Notes: generated from the sequence alone by a model not told the origin. A stretch of 64,000 bases of DNA from Terrimonas ferruginea DSM 30193 (GCF_000425585.1 NZ_AUDS01000018.1:62001-126000); one strand, 5' to 3'. Positions 34,910 to 45,900 are shown, numbered from the stretch's first letter. Made by a program: numbers and translations.

Positions 34910-36580
34910 ATGACAAAGAAATATTTAATAATAATATTGGCAGCGTTGACGATGGGGACAGGTTGTAAAAAATACCTAGACATCAACAGCGATCCTGATA
35001 CCACGCAAAATCCGTCCAACCGTTCTGTACTGCCTCAGACACTTTCGGCCATTCCCACCGCCCTGCAATCGGACGGTGGACTGTATGTGGCCAAGTTCGT
35101 TCAGAACTGGCTTACCTGGAACAGCGCCAACCAGAACGTATACGACGCACAGGGTTATGCCTGGAGCGGCGGTACCATGGCCGCTACGTGGACACTTACT
35201 TATCTTAACCACGGCCCTAACATTAATTACATCATCGACAAAGGGTTGAAGGATAACGAACCGCAATATGTAGGTGTAGCGCTTGCATTGAAAGCCTGGT
35301 CATTCCTGCATACAACAGACTATAACTCTGATATTCCTTTTAGCGAAGCTTTTAAAGAAGGATTGTATTCTTTCAAATACGACTCGCAGGCTGTGGTGTA
35401 CAAAGGTGTTGACTCACTGTGCCGACTGGCGCTTCAATACCTCGACCAGGGCATTGCCCGCGGTAATTCGGGTACACTTTCCGGTGCCGATTTGGTATAC
35501 TCGGGCAACCTGGAGAAATGGAAAAAATTCGTTTACGGAACCTTAGCACGTGTATGGCACCATCAATCCAACAAATCCACTTATAAGGCCGACTCCGTTA
35601 TCAAGTACGTGAACAATGCCATGACAACTGTGGACGATGACTTCTGCGTACCGTTTGATGCAAACCTGAATAACAATTCAAATTACTTCGGAACTTTCAG
35701 GGACAACGCACGGCTATGGCGCCAGAGTACATTCATTGTTGGCCTGCTTGACGGCACCACACTGGCCGGCAGCAGCGTTGGTTACAACCGCGATCCCCGT
35801 ATGTCTTACATGCTGGCAGCCTCGCAGGATACCACCAACGGCAACGGGGGTTACAGAGGTGTGGAACCTGGCGTAGGTGATCCTTATTCTTCACTGACCG
35901 GTACTTATGCTGTCAACTCTACCAACTGGATCAACGCACGTAAACGCGTTGCCATTAACTGGGGAGATAGTATGTATACCAACCCAAGCGCCAACGTATT
36001 TGAAAACAATGGTAAATACCTGTTCAAAAACAAGGCGGTTTATCCGGTGATGACACTGGCCGAAATGCAATTTATCAAAGCGGAAGCTGCGTTTATTGCC
36101 GGCGACCGGTCTACGGCTTATACCGCTTACCGCGCGGGCATCCAGGCACATTTCGATTTCATCAACAGAAGCTATGGTAATATCCGCGGTGCCGCCAACC
36201 TGTACAACAACAGCCCGATCTCTGCCACTAATATCACGCGTTACCTGAACAGCGCCAATGTGAAACAGTCCGCCGGTACATTGACGCGCACCGATATTAT
36301 GCTGCAGAAATACATTGCGCTGTGGGCATGGGGATTCTTTGAAACATGGGTGGATATGCGTCGTTATCACTATCTTGACCTTGATCCGGATACAGGCGAC
36401 CAGGTATATAAATCCTTTAAAATGCCTGTTCCACTTTCCGCAACAAACGATGGCAAACCTGTTTACCGCGTGCGCCCTCACTTCACTTCCGAGTATACCT
36501 ATAACCGGGATGAACTGAACCGTATCGGTGCGTTGCAGCAGGACTATCATACCAAAGAAATGTGGTTCAGCCAACCTTAA
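34910..36580 (+). CDS. SusD/RagB-family nutrient-binding lipoprotein (SusD-like_2 type, second locus)
   Basis: 556 residues, lipobox GTGC near residue 19. YLDINSDPDTTQNPSN, KAWSFLHTTDYNSDIPFSEA, KWKKFVYGTLARVWHHQSNK and AEMQFIKAEAAFIAG are the SusD-like_2 family marks. It partners with the SusC gene 18 bp upstream. It shares the C-terminal pattern (PHFTSEYTYNRDELNRIGAL, then DYHTKEMW) with the first SusD, confirming duplication of the whole pair. The substrate is unknown. Confidence 0.93.
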   Translation: MTKKYLIIILAALTMGTGCKKYLDINSDPDTTQNPSNRSVLPQTLSAIPTALQSDGGLYVAKFVQNWLTWNSANQNVYDAQGYAWSGGTMAATWTLTYLNHGPNINYIIDKGLKDNEPQYVGVALALKAWSFLHTTDYNSDIPFSEAFKEGLYSFKYDSQAVVYKGVDSLCRLALQYLDQGIARGNSGTLSGADLVYSGNLEKWKKFVYGTLARVWHHQSNKSTYKADSVIKYVNNAMTTVDDDFCVPFDANLNNNSNYFGTFRDNARLWRQSTFIVGLLDGTTLAGSSVGYNRDPRMSYMLAASQDTTNGNGGYRGVEPGVGDPYSSLTGTYAVNSTNWINARKRVAINWGDSMYTNPSANVFENNGKYLFKNKAVYPVMTLAEMQFIKAEAAFIAGDRSTAYTAYRAGIQAHFDFINRSYGNIRGAANLYNNSPISATNITRYLNSANVKQSAGTLTRTDIMLQKYIALWAWGFFETWVDMRRYHYLDLDPDTGDQVYKSFKMPVPLSATNDGKPVYRVRPHFTSEYTYNRDELNRIGALQQDYHTKEMWFSQP

Positions 36581-36615
36581 TCAACCAGGGATTTCACCTT
36601 TTTAAATTAAATTTT

Positions 36616-37380
36616 ATGCGACATATTATTACCGGAGCTCTCGCCCTAATGGTACTATCCGCAGTAACGTTTTCCTGCAAGAAAAATGAACTGCGTAGCG
36701 CTCCGTTTGAATATACTGACGGCAAGGCTTTAGTAAAGATTAATCACGCCTGCCCTTATGCTAAAAATCCGGGCATTATCATCAAAGTAAATGGAGAGAA
36801 GGTCAGTAGTGCCATCACCTATAGCACGCCTTATCCGGGTGGAGGTCTGAATACCGGAGGCAACTCGTATGCAGATTACCTGGCCTTCGCACCCGGCGAT
36901 AACAAGGTCAGCCTCACCATTCCATTCGTAGGAACCAATCGTGATTCAATAGTACTGCATGAAGGCACGTATAATGTAAAGGCAAATATTTACCAGACTA
37001 TTCACTTTACCGACACGTTGGAAAATACGGTTGGCGTTACAACCATCGATGCCTCCAACAAGCCCGATTCCGGTTATACAGAGTTTCGCTTTGTGAACCT
37101 GATCCCGAACTCTACCGGTATCGATCTTTATTTCGGCCCGGACCGTGTGGCGGCTAATATTCCTTACAAAGGGACAACCGAGGCCTTCCTGCTGCCGGCC
37201 GGTAACTCGCTGGCATGGACGCTTCGTGATGCAGGTGGCACCACTACTTTGGGAACCGCTTACACCAGTGCAAGTACGGTAGCTAACCAGCGCGTATTTA
37301 CTGTTTATGCGCGTGGCTATCGCGGATTGCCGACAACAGATATCCGCAGTCCAAAAATTTCATTTGTTTATAACAAATAA
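36616..37380 (+). CDS. DUF4397-like surface lipoprotein (second locus)
   Basis: 254 residues from the Met at 36616; a longer frame starting inside the SusD gene lacks a signal sequence. Lipoprotein signal MRHIITGALALMVLSAVTFS followed by the lipobox Cys. Two beta-rich Ig-like parts are visible, with GKALVKINHACPYAKNPGII and YTEFRFVNLIPNSTGIDLYF, the latter like the DUF4397 signature. It takes the same third position as the lipoprotein at 29702 and is followed by a strong terminator. Assignment to DUF4397 is good for the second half, less certain for the first. Confidence 0.72.
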   Translation: MRHIITGALALMVLSAVTFSCKKNELRSAPFEYTDGKALVKINHACPYAKNPGIIIKVNGEKVSSAITYSTPYPGGGLNTGGNSYADYLAFAPGDNKVSLTIPFVGTNRDSIVLHEGTYNVKANIYQTIHFTDTLENTVGVTTIDASNKPDSGYTEFRFVNLIPNSTGIDLYFGPDRVAANIPYKGTTEAFLLPAGNSLAWTLRDAGGTTTLGTAYTSASTVANQRVFTVYARGYRGLPTTDIRSPKISFVYNK

Positions 37381-37403
37381 ATTCGTGTGAGTATTCAACT
37401 GTT

Positions 37404-37446
37404 CCCCGTCCGTGAAGAAATGTAGCGGACGGGGTCAGTTTTTTTT
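37404..37446 (+). terminator. Rho-independent terminator of the second Sus operon
   Basis: CCCCGTCCG and CGGACGGGG form a perfect 9-bp stem around a 13-base loop, followed by TCAG and eight T residues. Confidence 0.85.
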
Positions 37447-37466
37447 ATCCATCCAAAATCGAATAT

Positions 37467-39941
37467 ATGCGTATAACGCTTCTTGCTATATGTCTGGCCA
37501 TCGCTGCTTCATCCCACTCACAGACGGCGTTGTGGTCGGCTCCCGATTCGGCGCTGGCTGACTTCAGAGATAATTATCCGCAGGAAAAAGTATACCTGCA
37601 TACCGACCGGGACATATATGGCGCAGGAGAAACGATTTGGGGTAAACTTTGGTGCCTGCTGGATCAATCGCCCAGCTTCTTAAGCCGCATCGCTTATGTA
37701 GAACTGGCCGACAAGAACGGCAAAGTGGTACAGAAAAAAATGTACCGGCTCGATACAGTTGCCAGTGCTGCCGTTGATATGGATATTCCTTCCGGATTAG
37801 CTACCGGCACTTACTCACTCAGCGCTTATACTTTATGGATGCTGAATTTTCCGGCATTTGTTAGTCATAAAAATATTTATATCCAGGGAGCAAGCCCCTC
37901 TGAAGCAAAAACAACAGAGGCCAAAGCAGTACTCAACCTGCGCTTTCTGCCCGAAGGGGGCGAATGGATACTCGGACTCAACAACCGCGTGGCCTTTCAT
38001 GCCACTGACGCCAATGGTATGCCGGTGAGTATAGAAGGCTACATTGCGGATAATACCGGCTCACGCGTTACCACTTTCAAAACCGAACACAATGGCATGG
38101 GCCTGGTGGAACTTACACCCGCAGCCGGAAAATCATATGCTGCATATGTGCGTTTTGGCGGTTCTGCAGAGCGTAAATATGTACTGCCGCCGGTAAAAAG
38201 CGACGGTGTTACCCTGCGTATCGAAAACACCAATGCAAAACGGCTTTTTGTGCTGGTTAACCGCAGCGAACAAAACAAAGCACGGTTCCGCGAGCTTGAA
38301 GTGATTGCACAGATCAATTATGAGATCGTATATCGCGCCAAACTCAACCTTGACGAAGAACAGAACGCCGTTTCCATCAACAAAAAAGACCTGCCTCCGG
38401 GCATATTACATATAACCGTATTTGACCAGCAACATATGCCGGTTGCCGAACGTATCTGTTTTATCGAAAATTATCAGCTTACACAACCCGACATACACCA
38501 CGAAGAAAAGGGATTGGCTGCACGCAAACGTAACACCGTAAGCTTCGGATTGCCGCAAGATAAAGTGTATGCCCTGTCGGCCCAGGTATCGAGCTACACA
38601 GCCGGAGAACCCGTTCACAACAATGCGGATAACCTGATCGCATCGTTGTTGCTGGGTAGTGATATCAAGGGTTATATTCATCAACCCGGATATTATTTCC
38701 GCAACAAAGACACTGCTACCCTTCGTCATCTGGATTTGTTGCTGATGACACAGGGATGGCGCCGTTTTGAATGGAAACAACTTCTTGCAAAAGAGAAGCC
38801 TGTTATCAGTTATCCCGTAGAGTCAGCGATGAGTTACCGGGGCACCGTAACGAAAAGTGACAGCAAAGAACTGATCAAAGATGGTAAGGTGTCGTTCATG
38901 ATCAGAGGCGTGGATTCCTCGTCATTGCTGGCGGAGGCTACGCTTACGGATAAGGGTGAATTCATTTTGCCGGATGTTAATTTTATCAAAAGTGCCGAAG
39001 TGGCCTACATGGGAACAGACAACAAGCGTTCAAACTTCATTGTGGATGTACACATGCTGCCTACTTACATCGATAGTTTACAGAAAAGCCGCTATCGCCC
39101 GGAAATTACGCTTGATTCGGCGGAGTTGCTGGCGCAGCAAAGAGCGTTGGCGCTTGCCATGAACCAACACACGCAACAACTGCAGGACAGTGTGAAGATG
39201 CTAAACAATATTGTGATCAAATCGCGTAAGCTATCGCGGGAAGACTCACTCAACGTGGCTTATGCAGGAGGCCCATTCCTTATGGGCCGTTCGATCGATC
39301 CGACAGCTTATAAATCCTACAGAACCATCTGGCAAATGATACAAGCAGCTATACCGGGAATTACGATTGAAGGTAATCCATTTGCCCCTACGAGCGTTAC
39401 CATGAATCGTTTTGCCGGCATGGGATCCGCCAGTGGCGGCACTGAAGAACTGGCCGGCAGTTCCGACGGATCGATCAGCAATGGCATTGTAATGGAAGAA
39501 AACGGCATTGCCTACTTCCTGAATGAAATAAATGTGAGTTTCGACGTGATCAATACGTTGACAGTGGAAGATGTGGCGCTGATCAAAGTAATGAAAAATG
39601 AAGCGGCCGCATTGGGTGCCTCCCAGGGAGCCATCGCCATCTACACCAAAAATGGTTTCGATGCCGCTGCGCGGGTCTATGACAAACGTTATATTCGTGT
39701 AAAGAAAGAAGGCTATGCCGTAAGCAGGGACTTTTTCGATCCACCTTATGCGCGCGGCGACTCAATGACCACCGCCGATCAGCGTTATACACTTTATTGG
39801 AGCGGCAAACTTCGGCCCGCCAACGATAAGCAGTACCGTTTCCGTTTTTTTAATAACGATTCAGGTAGTAAATTTAAATTGATTATACAGGGTATCAGCC
39901 GGGATGGTGAGTTGGTTTGGAAGGAGCAGATACTCGAGTGA
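37467..39941 (+). CDS. MG2-domain surface protein with a TonB plug-like C-terminal domain
   Basis: 824 residues with a signal peptide (ending SSHSQ). YPQEKVYLHTDRDIYGAGET near residue 35 marks an alpha-2-macroglobulin MG2-like beginning, a common start in Bacteroidota proteins that are half macroglobulin-like and half TonB-receptor-like. The middle holds Ig-like beta domains (FLPEGGEWILGLNNRVAFHA). From about residue 560 a plug-like domain appears (LNNIVIKSRK, IWQMIQAAIPGITIEGN, VEDVALIKVMKNEAAALGAS, GAIAIYTKNG). There is no barrel. It follows the second Sus operon after a terminator. Function is unknown; an energised surface role in substrate handling or secretion is inferred. Confidence 0.75.
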   Translation: MRITLLAICLAIAASSHSQTALWSAPDSALADFRDNYPQEKVYLHTDRDIYGAGETIWGKLWCLLDQSPSFLSRIAYVELADKNGKVVQKKMYRLDTVASAAVDMDIPSGLATGTYSLSAYTLWMLNFPAFVSHKNIYIQGASPSEAKTTEAKAVLNLRFLPEGGEWILGLNNRVAFHATDANGMPVSIEGYIADNTGSRVTTFKTEHNGMGLVELTPAAGKSYAAYVRFGGSAERKYVLPPVKSDGVTLRIENTNAKRLFVLVNRSEQNKARFRELEVIAQINYEIVYRAKLNLDEEQNAVSINKKDLPPGILHITVFDQQHMPVAERICFIENYQLTQPDIHHEEKGLAARKRNTVSFGLPQDKVYALSAQVSSYTAGEPVHNNADNLIASLLLGSDIKGYIHQPGYYFRNKDTATLRHLDLLLMTQGWRRFEWKQLLAKEKPVISYPVESAMSYRGTVTKSDSKELIKDGKVSFMIRGVDSSSLLAEATLTDKGEFILPDVNFIKSAEVAYMGTDNKRSNFIVDVHMLPTYIDSLQKSRYRPEITLDSAELLAQQRALALAMNQHTQQLQDSVKMLNNIVIKSRKLSREDSLNVAYAGGPFLMGRSIDPTAYKSYRTIWQMIQAAIPGITIEGNPFAPTSVTMNRFAGMGSASGGTEELAGSSDGSISNGIVMEENGIAYFLNEINVSFDVINTLTVEDVALIKVMKNEAAALGASQGAIAIYTKNGFDAAARVYDKRYIRVKKEGYAVSRDFFDPPYARGDSMTTADQRYTLYWSGKLRPANDKQYRFRFFNNDSGSKFKLIIQGISRDGELVWKEQILE

Positions 39942-40095
39942 GTAGTAAGTATTAAGTAGTAAGTATTAAGTAGTAAGTAATAAATTTCAGGTAAATGGCT
40001 ATATTCACTATTGACTATTCACTATTGACTATTCACTATTGACTATTCACTATTGACTATTCACCATTCACGTTTTTGACTTTTGAATTTCCCTC
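39942..40095. repeat. Intergenic simple repeats, including four 14-bp tandem copies
   Basis: Starts with repeats of AGTAGTAAGTATTA (39940-39981), then four perfect copies of ACTATTGACTATTC at 40007-40062, followed by ACCATTCACG. The latter unit is related to the repeats at 41596-41625 and 60547-60575. Confidence 0.85.
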
Positions 40096-41586
40096 ATGGC
40101 ATTAAGCAGAATCTGGTCCGCTTTTATAATCGTTGCTTTAAGTGTAGCCCTGTTCCGGTTTGCCTTCAATGGCAGCCAGGATGATATATTCGGACGAATG
40201 GTAACCGGTTCGTCGAAAGACGAATTCCGTTTCTACGCTATCGGCGATCCGGCAAAATATGGTTACCCTTCCATCGACAGCTTTACACGCAAAGTGGCGC
40301 CCTACTCTTTCAAGCGCCAGGATGCGCCGGATGAAAGCACTAAATTTTTGCTGACCGATAATCTTGCTTCGGATTCTGTAAAAATTCTCACCGGTAAATT
40401 CACAGCCTTACGTGCAGTCGAATATTCTTATGTTACCGGCAGACTACAAAAGCCGGTAGATGGTGTAATAGAAACCTGTAAGAGTGCCGTCAACATCTGT
40501 TTAGGATTAATAGGCATCATGGCTTTGTTCATGGGATTCATGAGCATTGCAGAAAGAGCCGGCGGCGTCCGTTTTCTTTCGCGCATCGTGGGACCTTTCT
40601 TTTCCAAATTATTTCCCGAAGTGCCTAAAAATCATCCGGCCATCGGTCACATGATGATGAACTTCTCGGCCAACATGCTCAACCTCGATAACGCTGCCAC
40701 ACCTTTCGGCATCAAAGCCATGGAGAGCCTGCAGGAACTTAACCCGGATAAAGAAAGAGCCTCCAACGCGCAGGTAATGTTTCTCTGCCTCCATGCATCC
40801 GGTCTTACGTTGATTCCTATCACGATCATTGCGGCACGTGCTTCCGTACGGGCAGCCAATCCCACCGATATTTTCCTGCCCTGTATGATCGCTACGTTTA
40901 TGGCCACCATCGCCGCCATGATCATCGTTGCCTTCAAACAAAAGATCCGGTTGTTTCAGCCCGTAGTCATTTTATGGGTAGGCGGATTGTCGGCGCTGAT
41001 CGCCGGACTGGTGCTGTTGCTGGTGTCGATGAATACAGTCGGTGTAAACCTCTTTTCAGATCAATTGAGCAATGGCCTGATTTTATCTATCTTCTTATTG
41101 ATTACGTTGGGTGGGCTGTATAAACGTATCAATATCTTCGACGCATTCGTAGAGGGCGCCAAGGGCGGTTTTGAAACCGCTATCCGCATTATTCCCTACC
41201 TGGTAGGCATACTCGTTGCCATCAGCCTGCTCCGCAGCAGCGGCACGTTTGACGTGGTGATTGCCGGTATGAAACAACTATTCGGAGCCTTTGGGGCCGA
41301 TACGCGTTTTGTAGACGGCCTGCCGACCGCCCTGATCAAACCAATGAGCGGCAGTGGCGCACGCGGAATGATGTTCGATACGATGAACGCTTTCGGCCCG
41401 GATTCGTTTGCCGGCCGTCTCTCCTGCATTCTGCAGGGTTCCTCCGACACCACTTTTTATGTGATTGCCGTTTATTTCGGCGCCGTGGGCATCAAGAATA
41501 CGCGTTATTCTATCGGGGCCATGTTGCTGGCCGACCTGGTGGGCATTATCACGGCGATAAGTTTGTGTTACCTGTTTTTCGGGTAA
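40096..41586 (+). CDS. Nucleoside-recognition domain membrane protein (fused SpmA/SpmB type)
   Basis: 496 residues, polytopic. Two halves carry the nucleoside-recognition (Gate) domain: the first around residues 145-250 (FMGFMSIAERAGG, then NMLNLDNAATPFGIKAMESL, LCLHASGLTLIPITIIAARA), the second around 350-480 (PYLVGILVAISLLRSSGTFD, TALIKPMSGSGARGMMFDTM, SCILQGSSDTTFYVIAVYF). This matches the SpmA and SpmB spore-maturation-like proteins joined in one chain, which are found in many non-sporulating bacteria. The transported compound is not known. Inverted copies of ATTGACCATTCAC-type repeats flank the gene. Confidence 0.85.
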   Translation: MALSRIWSAFIIVALSVALFRFAFNGSQDDIFGRMVTGSSKDEFRFYAIGDPAKYGYPSIDSFTRKVAPYSFKRQDAPDESTKFLLTDNLASDSVKILTGKFTALRAVEYSYVTGRLQKPVDGVIETCKSAVNICLGLIGIMALFMGFMSIAERAGGVRFLSRIVGPFFSKLFPEVPKNHPAIGHMMMNFSANMLNLDNAATPFGIKAMESLQELNPDKERASNAQVMFLCLHASGLTLIPITIIAARASVRAANPTDIFLPCMIATFMATIAAMIIVAFKQKIRLFQPVVILWVGGLSALIAGLVLLLVSMNTVGVNLFSDQLSNGLILSIFLLITLGGLYKRINIFDAFVEGAKGGFETAIRIIPYLVGILVAISLLRSSGTFDVVIAGMKQLFGAFGADTRFVDGLPTALIKPMSGSGARGMMFDTMNAFGPDSFAGRLSCILQGSSDTTFYVIAVYFGAVGIKNTRYSIGAMLLADLVGIITAISLCYLFFG

Positions 41587-41595
41587 GTGAATCAT

Positions 41596-41625
41596 CGTGA
41601 ATGGTGAATGGTCAATCGTCAATGG
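41596..41625 (-). repeat. 30-bp dispersed repeat, inverted relative to the one at 60547
   Basis: On the minus strand it begins CCATTGACGATTGACC. Its 29 inner bases are identical to 60547-60575 on the plus strand, 19 kb away. Confidence 0.85.
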
Positions 41626-41693
41626 AAGAGTCATGGCTGTTCCATCTCCACATTTTCACATTTCCACATCCCGCAGGGCACATTTTCACATTC

Positions 41694-41714
41694 AAAAAGC
41701 GCCCTGCGCTTTTT
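41694..41714 (+). terminator. Hairpin terminator after the nucleoside-recognition gene
   Basis: AAAAAGCGC and GCGCTTTTT form a 9-bp perfect stem around CCT. Its A and T tracts make it potentially bidirectional. Confidence 0.7.
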
Positions 41715-41720
41715 GTTTCG

Positions 41721-41728
41721 TATCTTCG
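41721..41728 (+). promoter_or_regulatory. Candidate -7 box of ychF
   Basis: TATCTTCG differs by one base from TAnnTTTG and lies 40 bases before the ychF start, just after the upstream terminator. The -33 element is not clear. Confidence 0.35.
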
Positions 41729-41768
41729 CGCGCCGAATTTTACTTAAAACTGAAAATCTCGAATTACC

Positions 41769-42866
41769 ATGGCATTACAGGCAGGCATCGTCGGTCTTCC
41801 GAATGTGGGCAAATCAACGCTCTTTAACGCGGTGAGCAACAGCGCAAAAGCACAGGCCAGCAACTACCGTTTCTGTACCATCGAACCCAACGTGGGGCTA
41901 GTCGATGTACCCGATAGCCGCCTGAGCAAACTGGCCGAACTTGTACAGCCTCAACGGGTTGTGCCTACGCAGATCGAAATTGTTGATATCGCCGGACTGG
42001 TAAAAGGTGCCAGCCGCGGTGAAGGGCTGGGCAACAAATTCCTCGGCAACATCCGCGAGGTGGATGCCGTTATCCATGTGATCCGCTGTTTCGAAGACGA
42101 AAACGTACTGCGTGAAGAAGGCGCGATCAACCCTGTTAGCGACAAAGAGATCATCGATACCGAACTGCAGTTGAAAGACCTGGAGAGCATCGAGAAAAAG
42201 ATGTCGAAAACCGAGAAAATGGCCAAAACCGATCCCAAGGCCAAGGCAGAACTCGCCGTTTTGCAGCTTTGCAAAGATCATCTCGAAAAAGGTCGCAGCA
42301 TCCGCGAGCTCGGACTGAGCAAAGAAGACAAGATCGCGGTAGCGGATCTGTTCCTGCTGACGGACAAACCCGTATTGTACGTTGCCAACGTGGACGAAGC
42401 TTCCATGCACACCGGTAATAAATATTCCGAAATGCTGAAAGAAGCCGTGAAGAATGAAAATGCTGAAGTAATCATCATGAACAACAACATCGAAGCGCAA
42501 ATCGCCGAGATGGATAATGTGGACGACCGTCAATTGTTCATGGAAGAATACGGTATGACCGAGCCGGCTCTAGACCGCCTGATCCACTCAGCCTATAAAC
42601 TCCTCAATCTTTATACTTATTTCACCGCCGGTGTGCAGGAAGTGCGTGCCTGGACCATCCACCAGGGTTGGAAAGCGCCCGCCGCAGCCGGTGTGATCCA
42701 TACCGACTTCGAAAAAGGTTTTATCAAAGCTGAAGTGATCGGCTACGACGATTACGTACAATATAAAACCGAAGCCGCCGCCCGCGAAGCAGGCAAGCTG
42801 CGCATTGAAGGAAAGGAATACATTGTGAAAGATGGTGATGTGATGCATTTCCGGTTTAATGTGTGA
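41769..42866 (+). CDS. ychF: Redox-regulated ATPase YchF (Obg-like)
   Basis: 365 residues, the family length. P-loop [18 protein letters not shown] near residue 9, [20 protein letters not shown] as the G3 region with the YchF-type change, and NVDE at the G4 position, consistent with ATP preference. A helical coiled-coil insertion (about 130-180) and a TGS domain at the C-terminus ([20 protein letters not shown], then [10 protein letters not shown]) complete the YchF/OLA1 layout. It binds ribosomes and 70S-associated partners and affects stress responses. Large inverted repeats follow it. Confidence 0.97.
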   Translation: MALQAGIVGLPNVGKSTLFNAVSNSAKAQASNYRFCTIEPNVGLVDVPDSRLSKLAELVQPQRVVPTQIEIVDIAGLVKGASRGEGLGNKFLGNIREVDAVIHVIRCFEDENVLREEGAINPVSDKEIIDTELQLKDLESIEKKMSKTEKMAKTDPKAKAELAVLQLCKDHLEKGRSIRELGLSKEDKIAVADLFLLTDKPVLYVANVDEASMHTGNKYSEMLKEAVKNENAEVIIMNNNIEAQIAEMDNVDDRQLFMEEYGMTEPALDRLIHSAYKLLNLYTYFTAGVQEVRAWTIHQGWKAPAAAGVIHTDFEKGFIKAEVIGYDDYVQYKTEAAAREAGKLRIEGKEYIVKDGDVMHFRFNV

Positions 42867-42870
42867 GAAC

Positions 42871-42980
42871 AGTTATAAGTTGTAAGTAGTAAGTTATAAG
42901 TAAAACAGCCCGCAGAGTCTGAAAAATGAACTTGTGGCTGTTAACTTACTACTTAAAACTTATTACTTAATACTTACTAC
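42871..42980. terminator. Large inverted repeat between convergent genes (TAAGTARTAAGT family), probable bidirectional terminator
   Basis: Left arm 42871-42910 and right arm 42936-42980 are built of AAGTAGTAAGTTATAAG-type sequence and pair imperfectly, with an ACAGCC / GGCTGT tip. The right arm overlaps the stop codon of the minus-strand gene. Similar sequence occurs at 23920, 39942, 60440 and 61220. Confidence 0.6.
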
Positions 42981-45900
42981 AGTAACGCTGTAATAGTCGC
43001 TCTTCCGGTATGAATCGTGCGGGTACTGCCAGGCTTGCGTCCATCATACTGAAAATTTAACTCCAGGTTATTCAGCAACCTTTTGGTCAGGGTGATATTC
43101 CAAAGGAAATTTTTACCGGGCAACAAACCATCCAGCATAATATAACTCACCGTGGTGGTGGTGCTGCCAACCGCCGCTTTGTAGTTGATGTCTTCATAAC
43201 TGAATTTACCGGAGATCGAGGTATTCTGCAGAATATTGTATTTGGTTTCTGCCGTAAACCTGTTCGACACCGCTTTCTCGCCACCGAATACCGGCTCATT
43301 TCTTTTCGTTTCGTATTTATATCCCGACGCAAGACGGAATGTGGTTCCGCGGATAAAGGTTAATACCGGTTCCACACTCTGGCTGTTGAGATCGTAGTTG
43401 CGATTATCAAACTGCGCGTTATCAGTATACAATTCATTGTTGGCGTAGCGTGAATTAACCAGTAACTGAAATGCCCTGTTGAGATTCCAGCGCAGTTTCA
43501 ATGTCCAGTCACGCGAGCGGCGACTTTCATATCCATAAGTAAGTAATGATTTACCACTGCTCCGCAAATTGCTGAGGTCCACACCCCATTTGCTGCCGAA
43601 ACGGTTGAACGAAAGTGTATTCAGCAAAACTGTATTCAAGGTGATGAGGCCGGTATCATTCACGCCATATTTAAACGGATTAAATTCAAAATTTCCCTTG
43701 GCCAGCGACTTTTTGGTGATCTGCATCGACGACCCGAGATTGAATCGTCCGATGAATTGGTGAAAGGCCGAAGCATTGCTGTTACCCCATTTCACGCGCG
43801 GATTGAGGGCTATGCTATAATTCAGCGTCGTGTAATTCGCTTTGATGTATTCATTGGTCGGTGTAAAAATGCGGATGAATTTTGCCTGGTCAGGAAAAGC
43901 AGCGAGTTCAAATTCATTTAATTGCTGAAGACCGTCCTCGTTGTAATCGATCCAGGCAAATTGTCCCGTACCTGCGGGCACCTCAAGATAAGCATAGTCA
44001 CGTTTCTGCTCCTGCCCCGATCCTACTTCGTATAAAACGTTTCCCGTGATTAATCCTTTCCATTCATTCATCACATATTCCACCCGGCCGAGAATGGTTT
44101 CATCTTCCGTTTGGGTGGTGATTTTTTTGTCATAGATATGCAGTTTACGGAAGGTGGTATTCACATACAATTGCCGCGATGCATTTCCCAGCAACTCTGC
44201 CTGCAGATTGAGGTTGTAGCTGCGGTCGCCTTTGGTGAATTCATTGGCTGCCGGGTATTTGTATTTGTCTGCACGTGTGAAAAACGTAGCGCCGTAGCGG
44301 TTGCGCTTTCTTTCATCGGAACGGAAATAAACGGAATAAGTATCAAAAGAAAATGCATCGGCAGTCAGGCTGTCCGTGCTTTTGTCTTGCACCTTGTTAT
44401 GTTCCAAAGCATACCGGAAGCCTAAGCGCCAGTTGTCCAGTTTTTTTAATTCTTTGTTGATGTCGATCGTCGGACGCAGGAACGATCCCTGGTTGCGGCC
44501 TGTTTCAAAATTCGTCAGCACCAGTTCATTGTTGAAGCGCCATCCGCCAAAGTCGCCCTGGTGCAGCACGGCATGTTGCACACCATTGTAAGAAGCAGAA
44601 CGGTTATAGGTGGTAATGCGGTAGTTGAAGGTATGCCCGGCCTCGTTTCTTAATCCAGCCGATGCACGGATAATTTGTTCATTCGCCGGTTCGGGAAGTA
44701 AAGGCAGGCCCCAGTCACGCGAAAATTCTACACTGCGCAAACGTTCCAGCGGCCTGAATTTTTGTTGCACGTATTCATAATCACCGGACGTAATGAGTTG
44801 CAGTTTATTTTTCTTTTTGAGCAATGCAGTATTGAAGACCTGAAACTTTCCGGCATATCCGTTGTCATCTCCATTGTCTACCCGCGAGAAGGTATTCACA
44901 TCATAATTACTCATCGCCCCTTCGACCTTTACGAGCGTGTTTTTGTTGAGCTGATAGTCTAATCCCAGGTTCAGTAACTGTTGTTTCTTTGGTGTGATCA
45001 GTAAGAGCACCGGTTCGTAACGGCCCTGTTTTACGCCGGCGATGGGATCGATGAATTCAAACACTTTACCATTGGCGCCATTGAAACTTGGTACATAGTT
45101 GCCATTGCCCTGCCCTACATCCGTAAAAGCCAGGCTGTATTTGGCCTGATCCGGATCGGTGGAATAACGATAAAATGAATCGAGTCCCGTACCCGGATTA
45201 TAGTATATTTTTTCATACAATACTTTACCCGCTGCAAACGTGTCGAGTGCCGCAGATGGATAAAATGCCTTCTGAATACTGTCTCCTAACTCCGACAAGA
45301 ATTGCTTCTGCCTTGTGTCGAGCACCTGGTTGATAGAAGAGTTTTTAGCATCGCTGTTGTTGAAAAATCCGATGCGGACGGTAGCTTTTTTATCAATGAC
45401 CACTTCCTGGTTCAGGTAAATATTGGCGTTGAGAAAATTACGGTCTGCATATTCAAATTCAATCTGGATACGGCTGTCTTTGGTGATCATCCTGCGTGGC
45501 GTGAACGTGACTTCCGCAGTATTATAATTGATCACATAATCCTGGTCTTCGCCACGTTGCAATAATTCACCGTCGATAAATACACGTTCGGTATTGGCAA
45601 GTACAATAAAGAAAACTTCGTTGTTGGCGCCTTGCAGGCGATAAGGTCCCTGGTTGCCTTCCAGTCCCTGGATCACGTTGCGGGTAAACTTTCCTTTGGC
45701 AATGGATCCGCTGACCAATGTGTTGGATTGTAACCCGGGTGTGATCTCGTTGGTCGTTTGAAAGGATAAACCCTGCAATCGTTTATAAAAACGGAGGAAA
45801 TAAGACTGATTCTGCCGGATGTCGATATCGCCAATGTTGAGTTGCCAGTTCTTTTTCCGGAAACGTATATACACTTCATCAAATTCATTCAATTGTTGCG

